DNA from: Deltaproteobacteria bacterium UBA5799
Lineage (GTDB): Bacteria; Desulfobacterota; GWC2-55-46
Direction: 5' to 3'
Length of the DNA: 31,858 bases
Assembly (NCBI GenBank): GCA_002418185.1
Contig: DIDN01000150.1
Location: 1-31,858 of the forward strand
Part shown: piece by piece, positions 1 to 7,401 of the stretch
Numbering within the stretch: the first letter of the stretch is position 1
Layout of the letters: each line of letters starts with the position of its first letter
Made by a program: the position numbers and the translations under genes
The notes under the pieces: generated by a model
Seen by the model: only the letters and a program-made list of their open reading frames with translations
Database searches by the model: none
What the model was told of the DNA's origin: nothing

Positions 1-14
1 AATCCACTCAGCTT

Positions 15-446
15 CTACCCTATGTCGTTGAGGCCTGCAGCGAAGGCGGTCTGCATCCCCTCGGCGGTCGGGGCGCCTTCCGGGTGCCAGGCGACCTCGA
101 TCCTGTCCCAGTTTTGCAGCTCCTCTTCGGGTACGACTACGTTGAAGGCCCCGTTACCTTCGGAATCGGTCATGAAACCGTGCTCCATCGGGTTGACCAT
201 GGCCGCCCCGCCCTGCTCCTCGTTCACCAGCCAAACGGTGTACATGGAGTCGGGCATGAGGTTTTCAGCCCGGATGGTTATCTCCTTTTCGCCTTCGGCA
301 GCGTCCGTCACCTCGACCTCGGCCCTTGAGTCCTCCCAGAGGAAGCTCTCCATCTCCATGCTCTCCGTATCGGCGTAAGCCGGCGCGACCGCGAAAAACA
401 CTGCCGCTGCCAGCAACAGTCCAGCAAGCGTCCTCAATGCGTTCAT
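15..446 (-). CDS. Small exported protein of unknown function, paralogue 1 of 3
   Basis: I do not recognise the family. The protein has an N-terminal signal peptide (hydrophobic LAGLLLAAAVFFAV, then a likely cleavage after AYA) and a mature domain of about 115 residues. That domain shares motifs with the next two genes: L-x-P-[DN]-S-[MV]-Y-x-x-WL, F-x-TD-x-x-GNG and WD-x-IE-x-x-x-HP. Predicted location is the periplasm or cell surface. An ATG at 455 is also in frame. I prefer the ATG at 446 because an AGGAG lies 8 nt upstream of it, whereas it abuts the 455 codon. The gene follows paralogue 2 with a gap of only about 13 nt, so the two are probably co-transcribed. This copy is the most divergent of the three: its serine/asparagine pattern around the PNS motif and its C-terminus differ, and it has more methionines. 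No cysteines are seen in the mature part. Confidence 0.8.
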   Translation of the reverse strand: MNALRTLAGLLLAAAVFFAVAPAYADTESMEMESFLWEDSRAEVEVTDAAEGEKEITIRAENLMPDSMYTVWLVNEEQGGAAMVNPMEHGFMTDSEGNGAFNVVVPEEELQNWDRIEVAWHPEGAPTAEGMQTAFAAGLNDIG

Positions 447-459
447 TTCGCTCATTCTC

Positions 460-882
460 CTATCCCCAAAGGTCGCCCAGCAGCGCGAGCTCGGCCCCGG
501 CCAGGTCCTCGGTATCGTTGTTAGGATGGTGCAGTATCTCTATCTTGTCCCAGTCCTTGAACTGCCTGGACGGGAGCCTTACGGTATAGGAGCCGTTCCC
601 TTCGGAATCGGTCTCGAACGTCAGGTCGCCGGAGCCTATCCCGAGTTCACCGAGCATGGGTGTATCATCGATGAGCCATATGGAGTATACGGAGTTGGGC
701 TGGAGCCCGCTCGCTTCGACCCTAATCTCCTTTTCGTCGTTCTCTACGTCCGTTATCACGGCTTCGCCTGCGGCGCTGTCCCATACCTCGCCGATGAGGT
801 CGACCCTGGAGGACGAGCCCGATACGGCGGCGGTGCCGAAGAAGACTGCCGCTATGGCTATCAACAGAAGACGGTATTTCAT
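460..882 (-). CDS. Small exported protein of unknown function, paralogue 2 of 3
   Basis: The predicted protein has 140 residues and a signal peptide at residues 1 to about 22 (MKYRLLLIAIAAVFFGTAAV, then SGSSS). The mature domain carries the motifs shared with its neighbours: LQPNSVYSIWLID, F-E-TDSEGNG, WDKIE and HHP, with AELAL-x-GDL near the C-terminus. These look like strands of a small all-beta domain, but that is inference. A GAGAGG ribosome-binding site precedes the ATG at 882. A terminator hairpin lies between this gene and paralogue 3, so expression must depend on read-through or on a promoter inside the short 89-nt gap. No enzymatic motif is visible and I assign no function. Confidence 0.8.
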   Translation of the reverse strand: MKYRLLLIAIAAVFFGTAAVSGSSSRVDLIGEVWDSAAGEAVITDVENDEKEIRVEASGLQPNSVYSIWLIDDTPMLGELGIGSGDLTFETDSEGNGSYTVRLPSRQFKDWDKIEILHHPNNDTEDLAGAELALLGDLWG

Positions 883-910
883 CGTTTACCTCTCTTGGCT
901 GCTGCCCTGT

Positions 911-947
911 AAAATCAAAAGGGCCTCCGGCTCGAGCCGAGGCCCTT
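911..947 (-). terminator. Rho-independent terminator between paralogues 3 and 2
   Basis: The arms AAGGGCCT (919-926) and AGGCCCTT (939-946) pair perfectly, and the 12-base palindrome CGGCTCGAGCCG between them continues the stem with one bulged base. Read on the minus strand, the hairpin is followed by TTTTGATTTT. It lies about 25 nt after the stop of paralogue 3 and about 36 nt before the start of paralogue 2. It could therefore end the paralogue 3 message or reduce expression of the two downstream copies. Confidence 0.75.
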
Positions 948-971
948 GGATAACCGCAACGGTTGCGCTCC

Positions 972-1406
972 CTAGCCAAACGGGTCCAGTTCGCCCCTCA
1001 AGGCTATTTCAGCGTTTTCAAGGTCAGTCGGGTCGCCGGTGGGGTGATAGGCTATCTCTATCGTGTCCCACCTGTTAAGTTCGCCCTCCGGCACGGCGGC
1101 TACGAACCTGCCGTTCCCGGACGCGTCCGTTCGGAAAGAGTAATCGTCAACGCCGAGGCCCTGCATCCTTTCAGGCCCGTCCGCCAGCCACGCCGTGTAT
1201 ACCGAATTAGGCCGGAGGCCCCTTACTTCGACCGCGACCTCCTCCTGGGCTATACCTGACGGATATTCCTGAACAGCTACCGTGCCTTCGGCGTCCGGGA
1301 ACTGGAAGGCCCCTTCGAGCGGGACCCTGTACTGGGCGTACGCAGTTGATATGAAAGCGGCCGAAATCAATGCCAATACGGCCGCATATATGCTGCTCTT
1401 TTTCAT
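972..1406 (-). CDS. Small exported protein of unknown function, paralogue 3 of 3
   Basis: The predicted protein has 144 residues and a clear signal peptide (MKKSSIYAAVLALISAAFIS, then TAYA|QY). The mature domain of about 115 residues carries LRPNSVYTAWLAD, FRTDASGNG, WDTIEIAYHP and AEIALRGEL, matching the two following genes. The spacing of conserved motifs is the same in all three, so they arose by tandem duplication. The ATG at 1406 has a strong AGGGAGG ribosome-binding site. The gene is first in its transcription unit and has its own sigma70-like promoter. Function is unknown. The domain is not obviously an anti-sigma factor or a dismutase, although the VYxxWL motif superficially recalls extracytoplasmic domains of anti-sigma factors. 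Confidence 0.82.
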   Translation of the reverse strand: MKKSSIYAAVLALISAAFISTAYAQYRVPLEGAFQFPDAEGTVAVQEYPSGIAQEEVAVEVRGLRPNSVYTAWLADGPERMQGLGVDDYSFRTDASGNGRFVAAVPEGELNRWDTIEIAYHPTGDPTDLENAEIALRGELDPFG

Positions 1407-1487
1407 CTTGCACCTCCCTTGTGCGAAGCTTTCGAACCATGCGGCGGAACCTTAGTGCTTGCGGCCGCGTAAACCGTTCATATTTTG

Positions 1488-1515
1488 ATTATGAACCCGC
1501 CGGCGGGCTTGTCAA
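1488..1515 (-). promoter_or_regulatory. Sigma70-type promoter for the three-paralogue cluster
   Basis: On the minus strand a perfect TTGACA (1515-1510) is separated by 16 nt from CATAAT (1493-1488), a five-of-six match to the -10 consensus. The spacer contains the 12-base perfect palindrome CCCGCCGGCGGG (1496-1507), which could be an operator. The predicted transcript starts near 1481 and leaves a leader of about 75 nt before the ATG at 1406. Confidence 0.65.
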
Positions 1516-1637
1516 GAAGCGCAAGGACCAGCTCCCGCCACGCAAGAACGCGCTTGCATTTTTCTGGTAAAGTAATGATTATACGAACAACCCCGTGCGC
1601 CGAAGACAGCGCACCATTCCACGGGAGAACCGCAAAA

Positions 1638-3095
1638 ATGCCAAAGCCTTCAGCCCTCAGGAGGGTCTCGGAGACGATATGGGAGCTCCCCAGGAGCTAC
1701 AAGGACGGGATGCTCGTCCCGGCCCGCATATACGCGACCGAAAAGCTCGTCGAGGAGATGGACGAAGGGGTCTTCAACCAGGTGACGAACGTCGCCTGCC
1801 TGCCGGGCATCGTGAAATACGCCTGCTGCATGCCGGACGGGCACTGGGGCTACGGCTTCCCCATAGGCGGCGTGGCCGCCATGGACACCGGTAAAGGCGT
1901 CATCTCGCCAGGCGGCATAGGGTTCGACATAAACTGCGGCATGAGGCTCGCGGTCACGGACCTCACCCTCGGGGAAGTGAAGCCGCGCATCAAGGAGCTC
2001 GTGGACGCGCTCTTTTACAGGATACCGTCAGGTGTCGGCTCGACCGGCTTACTGCGGCTCGACCGACATGAGTTCAGGGAGGCGCTGGAGGAGGGCTCCC
2101 GCTGGTGCTTGAGGAAAGGCTATGCCTGGCCCGAGGACATCGAGCTTACCGAGGAGCGGGGCTGCTTCGAGGGGGCGGACTCGTCGAAGGTGAGCGAAAA
2201 GGCCATAGAGCGCGGGTTCGACCAGGTGGGCACGCTCGGGAGCGGCAACCACTACTGCGAGATACAGGTGGCAAGACCGGAGAACGTATTTGACGAGGAG
2301 ACGGCCAGGGCCTTCGGTTTCACTCTCCCGGACCAGGTGGCGATAATGTTCCACTGCGGGAGCCGCGGCTTCGGCCACCAGGTTGCGACAGACTACCTCC
2401 AGTCCTTCCTCAAGGTCATGGAGCCGAAGTACGGGATAAAGGTGCTCGACAGGGAGCTCGCCTCCGCGCCATTCAGCTCGCGAGAGGGACAGGACTACTG
2501 GAAGGCCATGAAGTGCGCCGCCAACATGGCCTTCGTCAACAGGCAGGTCATACTCCACAGGATACGCGAGGTCTTCTCCGCCGTATTCGGAAGGCCGCCC
2601 GAGGACCTCGGCATAAGGATGGTATACGACGTCACCCACAATACGGCCAAGGTAGAGCGGCACACGGTTAACGGGAAGGAGACGGAGCTCCTCGTCCACA
2701 GGAAGGGCGCCACAAGGGCCTTCCCGCCCGGCATGAAGGGCCTTCCCGAGAAATACATGCAGACAGGCCAGCCAGTCATAATAGGCGGGAGCATGGAGAC
2801 GGGCTCCTATCTCCTCGCGGGGCTCGGAACGGGCAAGGAGGCCTTCTACACCACCGCTCACGGGAGCGGCAGGACCATGAGCCGGCACCACGCAAAACGC
2901 ATGTACAGGGGCTCGAAGCTCCAGCACGAGATGGAGGCGCGCGGGATATACGTGAGGAGCGTGACCTGGGGAGGGCTCGCAGAGGAGGCGGGGGCGGCCT
3001 ACAAGAAGGTGGACGAGGTGGTAGAGGCGACCGAGTCCGCAGGGCTCAGCAAGCGCGTACTCCGGCTAATCCCGATAGGGAACATAAAGGGCTAG
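1638..3095 (+). CDS. rtcB: RNA-splicing ligase RtcB (3'-phosphate/5'-OH RNA ligase)
   Basis: RtcB joins RNA 3'-phosphate or 2',3'-cyclic phosphate ends to 5'-hydroxyl ends using Mn2+ and GTP, in tRNA splicing or RNA repair. The 485-residue product aligns along its whole length with archaeal-type RtcB. Visible motifs are SPGGIGFDINCG (Cys100, metal), GSGNH, FHCGSRGFGHQ, DVTHN, HRKGATRAFPPG and AHGSGR, whose His408 matches the histidine that becomes guanylylated. The reading frame is open back to 1485. I chose the ATG at 1638 because MPKPSALRRVSETIWELP matches the known N-terminus and GGGAGA lies 8 nt upstream. Archease follows 30 nt downstream, the usual partner arrangement. Confidence 0.96.
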   Translation: MPKPSALRRVSETIWELPRSYKDGMLVPARIYATEKLVEEMDEGVFNQVTNVACLPGIVKYACCMPDGHWGYGFPIGGVAAMDTGKGVISPGGIGFDINCGMRLAVTDLTLGEVKPRIKELVDALFYRIPSGVGSTGLLRLDRHEFREALEEGSRWCLRKGYAWPEDIELTEERGCFEGADSSKVSEKAIERGFDQVGTLGSGNHYCEIQVARPENVFDEETARAFGFTLPDQVAIMFHCGSRGFGHQVATDYLQSFLKVMEPKYGIKVLDRELASAPFSSREGQDYWKAMKCAANMAFVNRQVILHRIREVFSAVFGRPPEDLGIRMVYDVTHNTAKVERHTVNGKETELLVHRKGATRAFPPGMKGLPEKYMQTGQPVIIGGSMETGSYLLAGLGTGKEAFYTTAHGSGRTMSRHHAKRMYRGSKLQHEMEARGIYVRSVTWGGLAEEAGAAYKKVDEVVEATESAGLSKRVLRLIPIGNIKG

Positions 3096-3125
3096 CCGCA
3101 GGAACCGGCGCAAGGAAGAAATGGG

Positions 3126-3557
3126 ATGCCGTACCGCTACCTTGACGAGATAGCCACCGCCGACGTCGCGTTCGAGGCGACAGGTAAAAGCCTCGAAGAG
3201 GTCTTCGCCTCGGCAGCCGAGGCTACGCTCAACGTAATGATAGACGAGCCTGAAAGGATAGAAAAGAAGGAGCGCGTGAGCGTGAAGCTCGAAAACCGGG
3301 ACCGCGACATGCTCCTCTACGATTTCCTGAACGAGCTTGTGTACCTGAAGGACGCGAAGAAGCTCCTTGTGCGCGTGGAAAGCATGGATATAAAGGAGGG
3401 CGCGGACGGCTTAAGCCTCGAGGCCGAGCTTTCAGGAGAGGAGCTCGACCCCGCGAAGCACCCCCTCGGCGCCGACGTAAAGGCAGTGACCCTCCACATG
3501 TTCAGCCTTGAGAAGGACGAAAACGGCTGGAGGGCTGTGGCCGTGCTGGATATCTAG
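3126..3557 (+). CDS. Archease, RtcB activator
   Basis: Archease speeds up guanylylation and turnover of RtcB. The 143-residue product has the family's N-terminal pattern (TADVAFEATGKSLEEVFASAA) and the C-terminal VLDI. The aspartates expected to bind metal are Asp13 and Asp142, by analogy with other archeases. The histidine that usually precedes TAD (HTAD) is alanine here (Ala10). The gene starts 30 nt after rtcB and is probably co-transcribed with it. The palindromic repeat that begins 29 nt after the stop codon may serve as a transcript end. Confidence 0.92.
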   Translation: MPYRYLDEIATADVAFEATGKSLEEVFASAAEATLNVMIDEPERIEKKERVSVKLENRDRDMLLYDFLNELVYLKDAKKLLVRVESMDIKEGADGLSLEAELSGEELDPAKHPLGADVKAVTLHMFSLEKDENGWRAVAVLDI

Positions 3558-3585
3558 CAGGTTACTGACTCACTCAAGGCACGTT

Positions 3586-3710
3586 CAGGCTGCTCAAAAA
3601 GCTCAAAGATGCTAAGAGTCGAAAAATGAGGAATGAGGCGTACTTTCATTGTACGCCGCAATGACGAATTTTGAAGACGACAACGCAGATTGGGCTTTTT
3701 GAGCAGCCTG
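3586..3710. repeat. MITE-like palindromic element, 125 bp
   Basis: The 16-bp terminal arms CAGGCTGCTCAAAAAG (3586-3601) and CTTTTTGAGCAGCCTG (3695-3710) are perfect inverted repeats, extendable to 21 bp with one mismatch. Inside is a second hairpin, GGCGTAC (3637-3643) and GTACGCC (3651-3657) around TTTCATT, extendable with one mismatch. The element is AT-richer than its surroundings, has no open frame and sits between convergent genes. The architecture is that of non-autonomous palindromic repeats dispersed through many delta-proteobacterial and Nitrospirota genomes. No clear target-site duplication is visible. Confidence 0.7.
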
Positions 3711-3713
3711 CGC

Positions 3714-3887
3714 TCAGAAGTCCTCCTCCAAATAAAGCTCGTCGGTCTTTCTCTCTTTCCGGAGCGCGAGCGGGGTCTGGCAGTACGGGCAATAGACGCT
3801 CTCGCCGACCTTTTCATCCCCTGCCATAGGTATCTCCACGTCGCACATAGGGCAGGTGAGATAGCTGTATGAACCCTTCTGCGGCAT
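3714..3887 (-). CDS. Small zinc-ribbon protein
   Basis: The predicted protein has 57 residues and two knuckles, CPMC (Cys12/Cys15) and CPYC (Cys33/Cys36), which together form a four-cysteine zinc ribbon, followed by an acidic tail. An in-frame ATG lies nine codons upstream (3914), but the ATG at 3887 is preceded by GGGGAGG at good distance, so I use 3887. There is no signal peptide, so it is probably cytoplasmic. The role is unknown; such proteins bind nucleic acid or protein partners. The stop codon lies 4 nt from the palindromic repeat. Confidence 0.7.
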   Translation of the reverse strand: MPQKGSYSYLTCPMCDVEIPMAGDEKVGESVYCPYCQTPLALRKERKTDELYLEEDF

Positions 3888-4055
3888 AGTCGCCTCCCCT
3901 GGGAATTCCCGCATATCATCTCATACCGGGGCCGCGGTTTCAAGGGCGCAGGCCCGCCCCGCGCACATGTGGAAAAGACGCGTTCCGCACGCGATTTCCC
4001 CAGTACCTGCGCGGGTTTCCCTTGACGGGGCCGGCCAGAAATCGGAAAATCAAGT

Positions 4056-4283
4056 ATGCGCGAAGAGAGAAGGAGACTCTACCTTTCAGTGGGGGAAACC
4101 GTCGTCCACCTGAGGCACCCGGAGTGGGGCCAGGGGCGTGTGGTCGAGGAGATGAACTCCACCATCCCGGGGGGCATCTCGTTCATCAGGATAGAATTCA
4201 GGTACGCGGGACGCAGGACCTTTGACAACAATATCGAGAGCCTGCAGTGCTGCTACCACGCGGGCATAAGAAGGGTGGGCTGA
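4056..4283 (+). CDS. DUF3553-like small protein
   Basis: The predicted protein has 75 residues. The core VGETVVHLRHPEWGQGRVVE, followed by a short IRIEFRYAGRRTF stretch, resembles DUF3553 and related Tudor/CarD-like small beta domains, which have the pattern G-x-x-V-x-HP-x-[WF]-G-x-G-x-V followed by V-x-F-x-x-x-G. Some members of these folds bind nucleic acid or RNA polymerase; nothing here proves that. The ribosome-binding site is weak. A strong intrinsic terminator follows 57 nt after the stop, so this appears to be a single-gene transcript. Confidence 0.6.
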   Translation: MREERRRLYLSVGETVVHLRHPEWGQGRVVEEMNSTIPGGISFIRIEFRYAGRRTFDNNIESLQCCYHAGIRRVG

Positions 4284-4340
4284 CCTGCCGGTAGAGAACG
4301 GAAATCAGCCGGTCGTTCTGTGTATTTAACGTGTTTTGCA

Positions 4341-4366
4341 GGTTGCGCCGCGGCGCAACCTTTTTT
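4341..4366 (+). terminator. Rho-independent terminator after the DUF3553-like gene
   Basis: GGTTGCGCCGCGGCGCAACC (4341-4360) is a perfect 20-base palindrome followed directly by TTTTTT on the plus strand. It also separates this transcript from the convergent gpmI, whose stop lies 12 nt further on. There is no T-run on the minus-strand side. Confidence 0.85.
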
Positions 4367-4377
4367 GAAGCCCTGCG

Positions 4378-5910
4378 TCAAAAAAAAGCCTTGCCGGTCA
4401 TCTCCGGCGGCTGCTCGATTCCCATGAGCTTCAAGACCGTCGGCGCGATGCCGTCGAGCCCTCCGTCCCTGAGCTTCGCGCCTTTCATGTCCGGGTCTAC
4501 GAGGATGAACGGCGCAAGGTTCGTAGTGTGGGCCGTGTGCGCCCCTCCGCTCGAAGGGTCCTTCATCTGCTCGGCGTTCCCGTGGTCAGCGGTTATCAGG
4601 ACCGACCAGCCGTTTTCGAGGGCCGCCCCGGTCACGACCCCGAGTGCCTTGTCCACCGCCTCGCAGGCCCTTACAGCGGCATCGAGCACTCCGGTATGGC
4701 CGACCATGTCGCAGTTGGCGAAGTTCATGAGCATGAACGAGTATCGGCTGTCGCCAAGCTTCCTGGCCGCGGCCTCGGCTATCTCGAGGGCCCGCATCTC
4801 GGGCTTCTTGTCGTAAGTCGGCACGTCCTGCACCGACGGGACGAGGAGCCTCTCCTCCCCCTCGAAAGGCTCCTCCCTGCCGCCGTTGAAGAAGAATGTC
4901 ACGTGGGCGTACTTCTCCGTCTCCGAGACCCTGAACTGCCTCACTCCCCTGGCCGAGAGGACTTCCGCTAGTATGTTCCGCAGCGCCTGCGGCTTGAAAA
5001 GCACCGGGAGCCCGAGCCTCGGGTCGTACTCCGCCATGCAGACGAAGCTCGAAAGCGCGGGCCTCGCTGTCCTCTCGAAGGCCGTAAACCCCTCGTCGAC
5101 AAAGGCCCTTGTTATCTCCCTCGCCCTGTCCGACCTGAAGTTGAAAAAGAGGACGGCGTCCCCGTCAGAGACCCGGGCCACCGGATTGCCCCCGCTTACG
5201 ATGACCGTTGGCCGGACGAACTCGTCAGTTTCACCCCTTTCGTAAGCCGCCCTTACTGCATCGAGCGGGCCTTCGGCAGTTGCACCGGTACCGCCGGCCA
5301 TCGCGTCGTAAGCCTTTTTTACGCGCTCCCACCTGTTGTCCCTGTCCATGGCGTAATACCTGCCGCAGACGGTCGCAACCCTGGCCGGGGAATTGCTCCG
5401 GGCCAGAAACGAAAGGAGCGCTTCCATGTACCCGGCGCCGCTTGAAGGCGGAGTGTCCCTGCCGTCGAGCATCGCGTGTATGAAAATCCTCTCAACGCCT
5501 TTTCTCTTGAAGATGTCAAGGAGGCCGAAGAGGTGCTCGATATGGCTGTGCACCCCGCCGTCCGAGAGCAGGCCAATAAGGTGAATCGCACGGCCTTTTT
5601 CCTTTATCTCGCCTGCGACCTCCTCGAGCAGCGGACGCGACTCCAGTTCCCCTTCCTTTATGGATTTCGATATCCTGACGAGGTCCTGGTATACGACCCT
5701 GCCGGCGCCCATTGTGAGGTGGCCGACCTCGGAATTGCCCATCTGCCCCTCCGGCAGCCCCACGGAAAGGCCCGAGGTGTCTATGGTGGAAACCGGGTAT
5801 TCCCGGACCAGGCGGTCGTAATTGGGGGTCGAGGCCAGGAGAATGGCGTTCGAGTCGTTATCGGGGTTTACGCCCCATCCGTCGAGCACGATCAGGCAGA
5901 CTTTCTTCAA
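4378..5910 (-). CDS. gpmI: 2,3-bisphosphoglycerate-independent phosphoglycerate mutase
   Basis: GpmI interconverts 3- and 2-phosphoglycerate in glycolysis and gluconeogenesis and is Mn2+-dependent. The 510-residue length is normal. Visible motifs are the N-terminal metal site VLDGWG (Asp10), the phosphoserine loop GQMGNSEVGH (Ser60), HAMLDGRDTPP, GRYYAMDRD, NFRSDRARE, FANCDMVGHTG and TADHGNAEQM. The start is a TTG at 5910 (GAT-TTG-AAG), supported by AGGAG 8 nt upstream and by the family's MKKVxLIVLDGWG N-terminus. It is the last gene of the nadD operon, separated from lapAB by 123 nt that contain an 8-bp hairpin (5981-6005) without a T-run. Confidence 0.96.
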   Translation of the reverse strand: MKKVCLIVLDGWGVNPDNDSNAILLASTPNYDRLVREYPVSTIDTSGLSVGLPEGQMGNSEVGHLTMGAGRVVYQDLVRISKSIKEGELESRPLLEEVAGEIKEKGRAIHLIGLLSDGGVHSHIEHLFGLLDIFKRKGVERIFIHAMLDGRDTPPSSGAGYMEALLSFLARSNSPARVATVCGRYYAMDRDNRWERVKKAYDAMAGGTGATAEGPLDAVRAAYERGETDEFVRPTVIVSGGNPVARVSDGDAVLFFNFRSDRAREITRAFVDEGFTAFERTARPALSSFVCMAEYDPRLGLPVLFKPQALRNILAEVLSARGVRQFRVSETEKYAHVTFFFNGGREEPFEGEERLLVPSVQDVPTYDKKPEMRALEIAEAAARKLGDSRYSFMLMNFANCDMVGHTGVLDAAVRACEAVDKALGVVTGAALENGWSVLITADHGNAEQMKDPSSGGAHTAHTTNLAPFILVDPDMKGAKLRDGGLDGIAPTVLKLMGIEQPPEMTGKAFF

Positions 5911-6033
5911 ATCCAGTTCTCCTGCGGTTTTTAGAGGGGAGGTATGAGAGAGAACACCGGTCGGACGGCATGACGCCCTTACCTGCCGCCCGGAAGACGG
6001 CAGGTGAAGGTCTTTACGCGGCTTACAAACGGC

Positions 6034-7377
6034 TCAGAAGAGCTTTCTAAGCGCCGGGGCCCTGTGCTGGGACTCCACCCCCCTCATTACAAGTGTATCC
6101 CACTCTCCGCAAGAGGGGCACCTGGCCTTCCATGAGACCACGTCCGAGCCGCAGCCGGAGCACCTGAAGCTGGGGCTGTACTCCCTGTCGAGACCGAGCG
6201 CCCTGTGGAAAAGGTGCGCCGCCCTGCCTCCCTGCTTCCGCCTGAGATAGGCCTCGCCGAGGAGCACGGAATGGTAGAACCCTTCCTCGCCCTCGTTCTG
6301 CAGCCTTTCGAGCTCCTCTATGGCGTTGTCCACCATCTCGAGCCTCAGGTACAGGCGGGCAAGGAGGAGCCTCATGTTGAGCCCGTTCGGGTTCGTGAGT
6401 ATCTCCTTGTTGTACCTTTCGAGTATCCTCTCCGGGGCCGATTCCCTTATGCACAGGTCTTCGAGCTTGAGGATGAGAGGCTCTGGGGCAGCGAACCTGG
6501 CGAGCGCCTTCTCCCACACCTTGGCGGCGCTCGAAGAGCTCCCCTGCCTGTCGAGCACCTCGCCTAAGAGGATGTGCCCGGGGAGGAACCTGTCGTCGAT
6601 CTTCAACGCCTCTTTTACCCTGACGAGCGCCTCCGTAAGCCTGCCCTCGCCCGTCGACAGGCATGCGGACTCATAGAGGAGCCCGGTAAGGAGCTTCCTC
6701 TCCTTCTTCTTGAGCTCCTCGTTCCTTTCGGAATCCAGGACCCTCTTTTGCAGTTCCGCCGCTTCAACCCACTGGCTCTCCTTGACCCTCAAGTCCCTCA
6801 ATTTCCTGAGGGCGTAGAGGTTGCCCGGGTCGAGCCTCACCACCTCTTCGAGGGCCTTTGCCGCCCTCTGGGCGTCTCCGGACTCGGTCGCGCACCGGGC
6901 AAGGGAGCTCAGCACGCCTATGGACGAAGAGTTGTCGAGGAAACCCCTCTCAAGGACCTTGACCGCCTCCCTGGGCCTGTCCTCCCTCATGTATGTCTCG
7001 GCGAGGCTGATGATCGTCCCCGTCTCGTTCGGCTTTGCGGCGTGGGACTTTTCGAGGAGCTCCCTTGCGGAGACGGTGTCGCCCTTTACAAGGAGCTCCA
7101 CCCCCTTCCTGTAATTCTCGTCGGCCTGGATAAGGAGCTTTTTCTCCCTCCGCTCCCTCATCTCCTTGAGAGCCCTCCTGGCGTCGGCCACGAGCGAATT
7201 GAGGACCGCCAGCACGACTCCGGCAACGAAGCCGGAAAAGACGAGGAGGGTCGCCGGGAGCGCGTAGGTGTACTCGCTCGTCACGACGAACGTGACGACG
7301 CCGGGGTTCTTTGTGTGGAGGTAGAAAAACGCCCCCAGGACGAGTATGATGACTGCGAGGAGTACCTTTGTGTACAT
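6034..7377 (-). CDS. LapA-LapB fusion: membrane-anchored TPR protein with C-terminal zinc ribbon
   Basis: In E. coli, LapB (YciM) is a membrane-anchored TPR protein that guides FtsH-dependent degradation of LpxC and so sets lipopolysaccharide synthesis. LapA (YciS) is a separate small membrane protein encoded next to it. Here one 447-residue chain has both. Residues 1-80 form a LapA/DUF1049-like hairpin: TM1 about 4-20, the loop NPGVVTF, TM2 about 40-63, then a basic coiled segment. Residues 80-400 are TPR repeats. Residues 404-430 form the LapB rubredoxin-type ribbon with CSGC (406/409) and CPSC-GEWDT (420/423). The ATG at 7377 follows the rlmH stop by 24 nt. Location is the inner membrane, with TPRs in the cytoplasm. 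It could instead be a more general TPR assembly factor, but the C-terminal ribbon favours LapB. Confidence 0.85.
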   Translation of the reverse strand: MYTKVLLAVIILVLGAFFYLHTKNPGVVTFVVTSEYTYALPATLLVFSGFVAGVVLAVLNSLVADARRALKEMRERREKKLLIQADENYRKGVELLVKGDTVSARELLEKSHAAKPNETGTIISLAETYMREDRPREAVKVLERGFLDNSSSIGVLSSLARCATESGDAQRAAKALEEVVRLDPGNLYALRKLRDLRVKESQWVEAAELQKRVLDSERNEELKKKERKLLTGLLYESACLSTGEGRLTEALVRVKEALKIDDRFLPGHILLGEVLDRQGSSSSAAKVWEKALARFAAPEPLILKLEDLCIRESAPERILERYNKEILTNPNGLNMRLLLARLYLRLEMVDNAIEELERLQNEGEEGFYHSVLLGEAYLRRKQGGRAAHLFHRALGLDREYSPSFRCSGCGSDVVSWKARCPSCGEWDTLVMRGVESQHRAPALRKLF

Positions 7378-7401
7378 CAGCCGGGCCGCTTCCTTCTCTT
7401 T

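Noticed and set aside
1554..1584. Possible rtcB promoter TTGCAT with ATTATAC
   Set aside because: Spacing and -10 match are poor for every alignment tried; the true promoter of rtcB is not clear to me.
2049..2927. Long minus-strand open frame of 292 codons opposite rtcB
   Set aside because: It lies wholly inside rtcB, has no family motif and has the low-complexity composition expected of a shadow frame in GC-rich DNA. The same holds for long frames opposite bioF, bioA, the chemoreceptor and mtrB.
5981..6005. Hairpin ACCTGCCG/CGGCAGGT between lapAB and gpmI
   Set aside because: The 8-bp stem is real but no T-run follows on either strand, so I do not call it a terminator; it may stabilise mRNA.
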